From: Homoserinimonas sp. OAct 916
Lineage (GTDB): Bacteria > Actinomycetota > Actinomycetes > Actinomycetales > Microbacteriaceae
Assembly: GCF_003260275.1 (NCBI RefSeq)
Contig: NZ_QJHB01000009.1
Location: 1-64,000, forward strand
Length of the DNA stretch: 64,000 nt
Direction of reading: 5' to 3'
Under the pieces are notes generated by a model. That model saw only the letters and a list, made by a program, of their open reading frames with translations. It did no database searches and was not told the origin of the DNA. This document shows, piece by piece, positions 57,832 to 64,000 of the stretch (position 1 is the first letter of the stretch; every line of letters starts with the position of its first letter). Position numbers and translations under genes: made by a program.

Positions 57832-58191
57832 GTGATTGTGGGGGTGGGCGTGGATCTGGTCGATATTGCACGGTTCGAACGTGCGGTGCGACGTACGCCG
57901 GCCCTGATCCCGCGACTGTTCGCTCCTGGCGAACGAGAGTTGCCAGCCCATTCCCTGGCGGCACGATTTGCCGCCAAAGAGGCATTGGTCAAAGCCGTCG
58001 GCCATTCCACCGGGTTCGGGTGGCAAGACATGGAGGTCGTTTCCGACGCGGAGGGCAACCCGTCCTTCCGCATCGGCGGAGGCCTGGCAACATTGGCCGA
58101 TCGCCTGGGCATTCGTAGTTTTCACCTGTCCATGACGCACGACGCCGGCGTCGCCTGCGCGTTCGTCGTGGCCGAGAGGAGCGCAGCATGA
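57832..58191 (+). CDS. acpS: Holo-[acyl-carrier-protein] synthase
   Basis: 119 residues; transfers phosphopantetheine from CoA to acyl carrier protein. VGVGVDLVDIARFERAV has the metal-binding aspartate, and RFAAKEALVKAVGHS the glutamate-lysine pair. GTG 57832. It overlaps alr by 4 bp (ATGA). Function fits with the neighbouring coaA. Confidence 0.96.
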   Translation: MIVGVGVDLVDIARFERAVRRTPALIPRLFAPGERELPAHSLAARFAAKEALVKAVGHSTGFGWQDMEVVSDAEGNPSFRIGGGLATLADRLGIRSFHLSMTHDAGVACAFVVAERSAA

Positions 58192-59474
58192 CCCCGCTTG
58201 AGGTAGCAGCCGGCACAACGACAGACTCAGCCGCCACAGACACGAGCACGGCAGGCAGGGCGGGGGCCGACGCTGTGGATACAAGCGCGTTGGAGGCAGG
58301 CTCTGTGAAATCGCGCACGTTTGCTGACGACGGTGTCGGCGCGTTCCGTGAAGCGGTGATCGACCTGGACGCGATCACCGGCAATGTGAAGCACCTCCGG
58401 TCGATCGCCGGCACACCCCACACGATGGCGGTGTTGAAGGCGGATGCGTACGGTCACGGAATGGTCGAGGTGGCGCGAGCAGCGCTGGCCGGTGGTGCGG
58501 ATTGGCTGGGAGTGGCTGACCTCAATGAGGCACACATTCTGCGTCAGGCGGGTCTGCGTGCGCCAATTCTCGCCTGGCTGCACGACCCGGCCGACGACTT
58601 CATCCGCGCGATCAACGACGACATCGACCTCGGAATCTCCTCACTGGCGCAGTTGGGGACCGCAGCGGCGGCCGCACGCTCTCTGGGTTCGACGGCGAGC
58701 GTGCACTTCAAGGTCGACACCGGTCTCAGCCGAAACGGAATGCCGGAGGAGAAGTGGAAGCAGGTTTTCGAAGCGGCTCAGGAACTCGCGGAGGAAGGCG
58801 TCATTCACGTGCGTGGCATCTTCACGCATCTCTCGCTCACCTCGGTCCAGGACGACCTGGATGCGGTCGAGGTGTTCCGTCGGGCGCAGCGTGCTGCGGC
58901 CGAGGCTGGAATCGAACCCGAACTCGTGCATGCGGCGGCCACAGGCGCAACGTTGCGCACGCCCGAGGCACGATTCAACATGGTGCGACTGGGTATCGGC
59001 ATCTACGGGGTGAGCCCGTTCGGGGAACAGTCCGCCCACGAGTTCGGCCTGACGCAGGCAATGACCCTGCGCGGTCGTGTCGCCGGAGTGAAGAGGGTTT
59101 CGGCCGACACCGGCATCTCCTACGGGTACCGGTATCGCACCACGAAGGAGACAACGCTCGCGCTGGTTCCTCTGGGCTATGCAGACGGAGTCTCCAGGCA
59201 ACTGTCGAACGCAGGAGAGGTTCTGATCAACGGCGAGCGGTTCACCATCAGTGGCACCGTGGCGATGGACCAGTTCGTGGTCGACGTGGGGGACAAGGGC
59301 GTCGAAGTCGGTGATCCGGTGGTGCTGTTCGGTGACCCGACCACGGGCGCACCGAGCGCCGACGACTGGGCGACGACTGCTGGCACCATCGGCTATGAGA
59401 TCGTCACCCGCATCGGTGCCAGGGTGGTGCGCCGATATGTCGGGGGCGAAGCGCCCATAGACCCTGACGCGTGA
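58188..59474 (+). CDS. alr: Alanine racemase
   Basis: 428 residues; PLP enzyme making D-alanine for peptidoglycan. Lys84 in AVLKADAYGHG binds PLP; VDTGLSRNGM, RLGIGIYGVSP and SYGYRYRT, with VAMDQFVVDVG, are family motifs. The first roughly 50 residues (Thr/Ala/Asp-rich) are an extension not needed for the fold, so translation could start further in (for example GTG 58302), but the coupling with acpS supports ATG 58188. It overlaps tsaE by 4 bp (GTGA). Confidence 0.96.
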   Translation: MTPLEVAAGTTTDSAATDTSTAGRAGADAVDTSALEAGSVKSRTFADDGVGAFREAVIDLDAITGNVKHLRSIAGTPHTMAVLKADAYGHGMVEVARAALAGGADWLGVADLNEAHILRQAGLRAPILAWLHDPADDFIRAINDDIDLGISSLAQLGTAAAAARSLGSTASVHFKVDTGLSRNGMPEEKWKQVFEAAQELAEEGVIHVRGIFTHLSLTSVQDDLDAVEVFRRAQRAAAEAGIEPELVHAAATGATLRTPEARFNMVRLGIGIYGVSPFGEQSAHEFGLTQAMTLRGRVAGVKRVSADTGISYGYRYRTTKETTLALVPLGYADGVSRQLSNAGEVLINGERFTISGTVAMDQFVVDVGDKGVEVGDPVVLFGDPTTGAPSADDWATTAGTIGYEIVTRIGARVVRRYVGGEAPIDPDA

Positions 59475-60190
59475 CGGCACGAGCCGACATGGTGCTGGAC
59501 AGTGACGAGCAGGACAATGATGAGCAGCACACCGTCGGGCCGGAAAACGACCAGCAGAACTGCGAGGCGCGGGTCACCGATGTGCAGGTCAGCGATGTGC
59601 AGGTCGGCGCGGTGCGGGTAGAAACTCCGGAGGCTATGGCTGAATTCGGGGTACAGCTCGCCGGCCACTTGCGCGCGGGCGACCTCGTCGTGCTGAGCGG
59701 GCCGCTGGGAGCCGGCAAGACAACCCTGGTTCGAGGGATCGGGGAGGGGCTGGGAGTGCGCGGGCCGGTGACCAGCCCGACCTTCGTGCTGGCGCGTACA
59801 CATCCTTCGCTGGTGGGAGGTGCGCCTCTGGTGCACGTGGACGCCTATCGGCTCGGCAGCGCTGTGGAGCTCGACGATCTTGACATCGACTTCGCCGGTT
59901 CGGTCGTTGTGGTCGAGTGGGGGGCCGGAATGCTCGACGGGGTCGCTGAATCCTGGTTGGACGTGAGGATCGAGCGGCCGGTTGGGGCAACCGTGGCCCC
60001 AGGGGTTGCGGCCTCGGTGTCCTCCGACGACGATGCTGATACCACTGATGCTCATCCTGGTGCTGGTGCTGGTGCTGGTGCTGATGCTGATGACGATTTC
60101 GGCGAGGAGCCCGTCGAACCTCGCACGGTGACGATGATCGCGGTCGGGCCGCGCTGGGCGGGCGTCGACCCTGCCGGCGACTACGCTTGA
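59471..60190 (+). CDS. tsaE: tRNA threonylcarbamoyladenosine biosynthesis ATPase TsaE
   Basis: 239 residues, against about 150-160 in most bacteria. The core has the P-loop GPLGAGKTTLVRGIGEGLG, SPTFVLARTH and HVDAYRLGS, then VVVEWGAGM. It helps the TsaB-TsaD complex make t6A at position 37 of ANN-decoding tRNAs. The extra length comes from a polar N-terminal lead of about 45 residues with DVQVSDVQVG (15-bp DNA repeat, 59579-59608) and an acidic insert near the C terminus with GAGAGAGADADDD (6-bp repeat, 60059-60094). It starts at GTG 59471, overlapping alr. Confidence 0.94.
   Translation: MTARADMVLDSDEQDNDEQHTVGPENDQQNCEARVTDVQVSDVQVGAVRVETPEAMAEFGVQLAGHLRAGDLVVLSGPLGAGKTTLVRGIGEGLGVRGPVTSPTFVLARTHPSLVGGAPLVHVDAYRLGSAVELDDLDIDFAGSVVVVEWGAGMLDGVAESWLDVRIERPVGATVAPGVAASVSSDDDADTTDAHPGAGAGAGADADDDFGEEPVEPRTVTMIAVGPRWAGVDPAGDYA
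60059..60094. repeat. 6-bp tandem repeat in tsaE
   Basis: Four GGTGCT units followed by GATGCT and GATGAC, encoding Gly-Ala then Asp-Ala-Asp. Part of the variable acidic insert of TsaE. Confidence 0.85.
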
Positions 60191-60193
60191 GAG

Positions 60194-60817
60194 GTGCTGC
60201 TCGCTCTCGACACCTCCGCCGGAACCAGTGTCGCCATCGTCGACGCTGGTGGCGGCATCCGTGCCGAACGCTCGACCGACGACACCATGCGCCATGCCGA
60301 AGTCATCGGTGGGTTTCTCTCTGACGCGTTGGACGAAGCCGGTGTGCGGCCCACAGAGCTCACTGCCATCGCCGTGGGTATGGGCCCAGGCCCGTTCACC
60401 GGGTTGCGGGTGGGCATCGCAGCGGCGCGTGTGTTCGCCCTCGGGGCGGGCGTCCGGCTTCTGCCCGTGATCAGCCACGACGCCATCGCTCTCGATCGGT
60501 ACGAAGCCGGGTTCGCAGGGAGGATGCTCCTGGTCACCGATGCGCGACGGCGTGAGCTGTACTGGTCCCGGTACGACGGGCTCGACGAGCGTGGCGTGCC
60601 CCGGCGGCTTGACGGGCCCGGGCTGGCCAAGCCCGATGCTCTGCCAGCGACCGAAGGCGACTCGGCCGAGCGGGTGGATGCCCACCGGGTTCCGGCCGGG
60701 GCACTCGGAATTCTCGCTCAGCGCATGCGTCAGCATGACGTTCCGTTCGCCGCCGACGAGCCGCTCTACCTGCGGTCTCCCGATGTGACGCTCTCAACCC
60801 GCAAGCGGGTGAGCTGA
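60194..60817 (+). CDS. tsaB: tRNA threonylcarbamoyladenosine biosynthesis protein TsaB
   Basis: 207 residues of the ASKHA fold without its own active site: LLALDTSAGTSVAIVDAGGG at the start, HAEVIGGFLSDAL, and GMGPGPFTGLRVGIAAARVF. It scaffolds TsaD and TsaE. GTG 60194, 3 bp after tsaE; the stop shares one base with the rimI start (TGATG). Confidence 0.95.
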   Translation: MLLALDTSAGTSVAIVDAGGGIRAERSTDDTMRHAEVIGGFLSDALDEAGVRPTELTAIAVGMGPGPFTGLRVGIAAARVFALGAGVRLLPVISHDAIALDRYEAGFAGRMLLVTDARRRELYWSRYDGLDERGVPRRLDGPGLAKPDALPATEGDSAERVDAHRVPAGALGILAQRMRQHDVPFAADEPLYLRSPDVTLSTRKRVS

Positions 60818-61311
60818 TGGTCTGGCAGTTGCGACGGGCGAACGCCGCCGACCTCGATTCGATCATGGCAATCGAGACCACGGTCTTCAGCCGTGATGCC
60901 TGGTCGCCGGAAATGATGCGGGCCGAACTCGCCTTCGCCGACAGTTACTATTTGGTCGCTTTCAACCCGGCCACCCCAGAGCAGATCGACGCCTACGCCG
61001 GACTGCGGTGTCTCGCGGGCTCCGCTGAAGGCGATGTGCAGACGATCGCCGTGGCCGAGCGTGCTCGCCGTCACGGCCTGGGGCGCACGCTGGTGATCAG
61101 CCTCGTCAACGAGGCCCGGCGGCGGGGCGCCCGGGAGATCTTCCTGGAGGTGCGGGTCGACAACGAGCCCGCAAAGCACCTCTATCGAGAGCTCGGCTTC
61201 GAAGTGCTCGGAGTGCGGCCCGGCTATTACCAACCCGAGAACGTGGATGCCGAGGTGATGCGACTGACCGTTCCAGATCCGGTCACAGCGCCGGCGGTCG
61301 GTCAGGAGTGA
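60817..61311 (+). CDS. rimI: Ribosomal-protein-alanine N-acetyltransferase (GNAT family)
   Basis: 164 residues with the GNAT acetyl-CoA loop [14 protein letters not shown] and [19 protein letters not shown]. The tsaB-rimI-tsaD order is conserved in Actinobacteria, where RimI acetylates protein N termini, S18 being the classical target. Coupled at both ends (TGATG with tsaB, GTGA with tsaD). Confidence 0.93.
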   Translation: MVWQLRRANAADLDSIMAIETTVFSRDAWSPEMMRAELAFADSYYLVAFNPATPEQIDAYAGLRCLAGSAEGDVQTIAVAERARRHGLGRTLVISLVNEARRRGAREIFLEVRVDNEPAKHLYRELGFEVLGVRPGYYQPENVDAEVMRLTVPDPVTAPAVGQE

Positions 61312-62417
61312 ACGCGATGACCCGAGCACAGACCGACGTGCCGAACCGTGTCAACCCGCTGGTTCTCGGAATCGAGACCTCCTGTGACGAGACCGGGATC
61401 GGCATCGTGCGCGGCACCGAGCTGCTTGCGAATGTGATCTCCTCGTCGATGGAGGAGCACGCCCGCTTTGGCGGAGTGGTGCCAGAAGTGGCTGCCCGCG
61501 CTCACCTGGAGGCGCTTGGCCCGGCGATACGACAGGCGCTCGCGGACGCGAACGTGGGTTTCGGCGACCTCGACGCGATCGCGGTCACCAGCGGGCCGGG
61601 CCTCTCAGGGGCCCTCATGGTCGGTGTCGGTGCGGCGAAGGCGCTCGCCGTCTCACGGAGGCTTCCTCTCTACGCGGTCAACCACCTCGTGGGCCATGTC
61701 GGTGCAGACCTGCTGCAGGGGCCCAGCGAATCGGCTGAAGAACATTCGCCCCTTGAAACTCCAACCATCGCCCTACTCGTCTCGGGCGGGCATACCTCCT
61801 TGCTGCTGGTCGGCGACCTGGTCAGCGATGTGCAACTTCTCGGCGAGACCATCGATGACGCGGCCGGTGAAGCCTTCGACAAGGTGGCCCGGGTGCTCGG
61901 CCTCGCGTATCCCGGTGGCCCCCGCATCGACATGGCGGCGGCGAACGGCGACCCTCGGGCGATTCGGTTCCCGCGCGGGCTCACCCAGCCCAAGGATATG
62001 GCGAAGAATCGCTATAACTTCTCCTTCTCCGGGCTGAAGACGGCGGTGGCCAGGTGGGTGGAGCAGCGACAGGATGCCGGCGAGGAGATTCCGATCGCCG
62101 ATGTCGCGGCCAGTTTTCGTGAAGCAGTCGTCGACGTGCTGGTCGGCAAGGCGCTGGCGGCCTGCGCCGACCTCGGGGTTCCCCGGTTGCTGCTCGGCGG
62201 GGGAGTGGTGGCCAACCAGCGCCTTCGGGAGATCGCCGAGCAGCGTGCGGCTGCGGCGGGAGTGACGCTTCGAATCCCGCCTCTTGCCCTGTGCACCGAC
62301 AACGGGGCGATGATCGCCTCACTGGCCGCCCAGCTGATCATGGCCGGCGCCGACCCGTCTTCGCTCGATTTCGGTGCGGACTCCACATTGCCGGTCACCC
62401 AGATTCAGGTGCTGTGA
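61308..62417 (+). CDS. tsaD: tRNA threonylcarbamoyl transferase TsaD
   Basis: 369 residues; transfers the threonylcarbamoyl group to A37. [17 protein letters not shown], the metal histidines in [18 protein letters not shown] and [11 protein letters not shown] are in order. GTG 61308 overlaps rimI by 4 bp; ATG 61317 is an alternative. Last gene of the glmS-to-tsaD run. Confidence 0.97.
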   Translation: MNAMTRAQTDVPNRVNPLVLGIETSCDETGIGIVRGTELLANVISSSMEEHARFGGVVPEVAARAHLEALGPAIRQALADANVGFGDLDAIAVTSGPGLSGALMVGVGAAKALAVSRRLPLYAVNHLVGHVGADLLQGPSESAEEHSPLETPTIALLVSGGHTSLLLVGDLVSDVQLLGETIDDAAGEAFDKVARVLGLAYPGGPRIDMAAANGDPRAIRFPRGLTQPKDMAKNRYNFSFSGLKTAVARWVEQRQDAGEEIPIADVAASFREAVVDVLVGKALAACADLGVPRLLLGGGVVANQRLREIAEQRAAAAGVTLRIPPLALCTDNGAMIASLAAQLIMAGADPSSLDFGADSTLPVTQIQVL

Positions 62418-62499
62418 CCGCCGGTGCCCGGGTGGGGCGGATGGTGCTCTGGGCCGAGGGTGCCGCCAATTTCGGATACAGATCCACCGGAGTGCCCGT

Positions 62500-62528
62500 T
62501 TGACAAGCACACATCGGACTGTCACTAT
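62500..62528 (+). promoter_or_regulatory. Probable promoter of the first DUF4190 gene
   Basis: A perfect -35 box TTGACA (62500-62505) with CACTAT 17 nt downstream (62523-62528). It lies 84 nt before the gene and after the tsaD stop. Confidence 0.5.
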
Positions 62529-62611
62529 GACACCGATCGCTATCTGGCGAACATAATTCACGCGAAGCTCACGCGACGTATTTTGAGCTTTCACCCAGAG
62601 AGGCAACACTC

Positions 62612-62953
62612 ATGACCAACCAGAACCTCAACCAGCCGCCCGCCGGCCCGCCGCCCGCTTACGCGCCCGCCCCCGGTCAGCCGTACGCGCAGCAGCCCGC
62701 CGCGGGCGCGAAGACCAACACACTGGCCATCATCGCGTTGATCGGTGCTTTCGTGTTCGCGCCGGTCGGCATCATCTGCGGCCACATGGCACTCGGACAG
62801 ATCAAGAAAACCGGAGAAGCCGGGCACGGTCTCGCGCTCTGGGGCACAATCCTGGGTTACGTGTTCACCGCGCTCTGGCTGCTCATCATGATCTTTGGAG
62901 TGATCATGCCGATGATCCTGCTCGGCAGCATGGCCTCGATCAGCTCGTACTGA
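62612..62953 (+). CDS. DUF4190 membrane protein, short form
   Basis: 113 residues. A Pro/Gln/Ala/Tyr-rich cytoplasmic lead (PPPAYAPAPGQPYAQQPA) is followed by KTNTLAIIALIGAFVFAPVG, GHMALGQIKKTGEAGHGLAL and a second hydrophobic stretch, the DUF4190 pattern of two helices around a GHxALxxIK loop. The function is unknown. AGAGAGG lies before the ATG. A paralogue follows 175 bp downstream. Confidence 0.85.
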   Translation: MTNQNLNQPPAGPPPAYAPAPGQPYAQQPAAGAKTNTLAIIALIGAFVFAPVGIICGHMALGQIKKTGEAGHGLALWGTILGYVFTALWLLIMIFGVIMPMILLGSMASISSY

Positions 62954-63023
62954 TCTGGTCTCGCACCTCCCGTGCTCGTTGCCCGATCGGGCGATGCGGC
63001 CTGAGGGCATAGTTTGTGAATAG

Positions 63024-63073
63024 CCAACGGGCCCCACTGCGATTAAGGTTGCAGTCGGGGCCCGTTGGTCATT
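63024..63073 (+). terminator. Hairpin between the two DUF4190 genes
   Basis: CCAACGGGCCCCACTGC (63024-63040) pairs with GCAGTCGGGGCCCGTTGG (63051-63068), with one bulged base, and is followed by TCATTTCG. A terminator or partial attenuator. Confidence 0.7.
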
Positions 63074-63127
63074 TCGTGCCGCATGTCCAACCGAATCATT
63101 GAGCCAGACCCACTGAAAGAGAGCCAC

Positions 63128-63799
63128 GTGACCGACCCAAACTCCTCGGAGCAGTACACCCCCAATGATGGGGTCAATGGTGGGGCCACAGAGCCGCAGT
63201 CGGAACACCAGTCGGAGCCGCAGCCGAAGCCGGGGTCGCAGCCGCAGCCGGATGAAGTTGATGGGTCGTCGGAGGCGCCGCCGATCGCCCCGCAGTGGGA
63301 GCAACCGAACGAGCACGGGTACGCCGTGCCGAACGAGCAGCCCCATGGCCAGCCATTTGCCCAGCCCAATGAGCAGCAGTACGGCCAGCAGGGCCAGCCA
63401 TACGCACAGCCGTACGCCCAGCCCTACGCCCAGCCCAATGAGCAGCAGTACGGCCAGCAGGGCCAGCCATATTCGCAGCCCTACGGCCAGCCCTATTCCC
63501 AGCCGTACGCACAACCGTACGCCCAGCCGTACGCCACGGGGCCGAGCACGAACACCCTCGCGATCATCGCGTTGATCGCGGCATTCGTGTTTCCACCGGC
63601 CGGAATCGTTTGCGGCCACATTGCATTGGGGCAGATCAAGACCACAGGGGAGTCCGGTCGCGGCCTCGCGCTCGCCGGCGTGATCATCGGTTATGTGTGG
63701 GCAGCCCTGATCCTCTTGATGATCGTCTTCTCGTTGGTGCTGCCGCTGGTCATGATGGGTATGTTCGCCCCCGCCTTCGTCGGCCTCGGCGGCATGTGA
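63128..63799 (+). CDS. DUF4190 membrane protein, long form with Gln/Pro/Tyr repeats
   Basis: 223 residues. The C-terminal roughly 80 residues (NTLAIIALIAAFVFPPAGIV, GHIALGQIKTTGESGRGLAL, then a long helix) are paralogous to the preceding gene. The first 140 are low-complexity: Glu/Pro/Gln, then QPYAQPYAQP repeats with the block QPNEQQYGQQGQPY duplicated. GTG 63128 follows GAAAGAGAGCC; earlier in-frame starts at 63065 lie in the terminator region. Function unknown. Confidence 0.8.
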   Translation: MTDPNSSEQYTPNDGVNGGATEPQSEHQSEPQPKPGSQPQPDEVDGSSEAPPIAPQWEQPNEHGYAVPNEQPHGQPFAQPNEQQYGQQGQPYAQPYAQPYAQPNEQQYGQQGQPYSQPYGQPYSQPYAQPYAQPYATGPSTNTLAIIALIAAFVFPPAGIVCGHIALGQIKTTGESGRGLALAGVIIGYVWAALILLMIVFSLVLPLVMMGMFAPAFVGLGGM

Positions 63800-63841
63800 C
63801 GCAGGGGATGGGGCGCACGGGATCCAGTCCAGGAACCGACG

Positions 63842-64000
63842 CTAATCGAGGCGCTCAACCAGGAGCGCGGTGTGACGCCCGGCTACGCGGGTGAGCACCA
63901 GGGTCGCGCTCTCGGAACCACGCAGCGCGAACCGCTTGCGCAGTTCGGCCGGGTCAACGTCGACGCCGCGCTTTTTGATCTCGAGCACTCCAATGTTGCG
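63842..64000 (-). CDS. C-terminal end of a class I SAM-dependent methyltransferase (THUMP-like domain), partial
   Basis: The minus strand is open from the window edge to a TAG at 63842-63844, 52 residues: RNIGVLEIKKRGVDVDPAEL, then SATLVLTRVAGRHTALLVER. This matches the C-terminal THUMP-like domain of a group of actinobacterial methyltransferases often found near tsaD. The catalytic part lies outside the window. Confidence 0.7.
   Translation of the reverse strand, partial: RNIGVLEIKKRGVDVDPAELRKRFALRGSESATLVLTRVAGRHTALLVERLD

Overview
This is a chromosomal window from a high-GC Gram-positive bacterium, most likely an actinobacterium of or near the family Microbacteriaceae. The pointers are the gene order topA-tmk-holB, the Actinobacteria-type topoisomerase I without zinc fingers, a compact tad pilus locus with a DUF4244 pilin, many GTG/TTG starts, and complete str, S10, spc and alpha ribosomal operons with Ala/Lys/Glu-rich tails on several ribosomal proteins. 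Placement below family level cannot be made from what is visible.

Layout. 0-1.5 kb: tail of an unknown gene and a ferritin-like/VIT1 metal transporter. 1.6-8 kb (minus strand): topA, tmk, holB and a secreted alpha/beta-hydrolase lipoprotein. 9-13.4 kb (minus strand): a tad locus (cpaF, a tadB/C-type platform protein, DUF4244 pilin, tadE, a second TadE-like gene) riddled with 15- and 18-bp tandem repeats. 14-20.7 kb: acetyl-CoA synthetase, RidA, a DUF4177 protein, a bifunctional penicillin-binding protein and a metallophosphoesterase. 20.7-25.7 kb: tRNA-Pro(CGG) and rpsL-rpsG-fusA-tuf. 25.8-28.5 kb: a small accessory patch with a membrane protein, an MT0933-type antitoxin-family protein, and an AbiEi-like/DUF559-like gene bracketed by inverted repeats. 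29-41.8 kb: the S10-spc superoperon from rpsJ to map, without rpsN. 41.8-45.4 kb: an inserted lipoprotein gene and a marR-MFS efflux pair with a visible operator. 45.6-52.8 kb: infA-rpmJ-rpsM-rpsK-rpoA-rplQ, truA, then rplM-rpsI-glmM. 52.8-54.9 kb: an island with a GH16-like remnant, a truncated SARP-type regulator and a phosphoesterase lipoprotein. 55-62.4 kb: coaA, glmS-acpS-alr, and tsaE-tsaB-rimI-tsaD. 62.6-64 kb: two DUF4190 membrane proteins and the end of a SAM methyltransferase gene.

The core genes form long translationally coupled operons (TAATG, ATGA and GTGA overlaps), separated by strong hairpin terminators. Cell-wall precursor genes (glmM, glmS, alr, the PBP) and the t6A-modification genes sit beside translation genes. 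Accessory genes lie mainly at the junctions between core blocks.

The most unusual signals are: (1) a family of in-frame 15-bp minisatellites, most extreme in front of the DUF4244 pilin; (2) an AbiEi-like gene flanked by oppositely oriented copies of one repeat family, one of which contains a 44-bp near-perfect palindrome; (3) a dispersed intergenic palindrome centred on CCGGTTCGAACCGG-like sequence; and (4) several genes whose -10 box lies 6-7 nt before the start codon with no ribosome-binding site, which predicts leaderless mRNAs. I did not find a clear-cut new multi-gene system. These four are the best leads.
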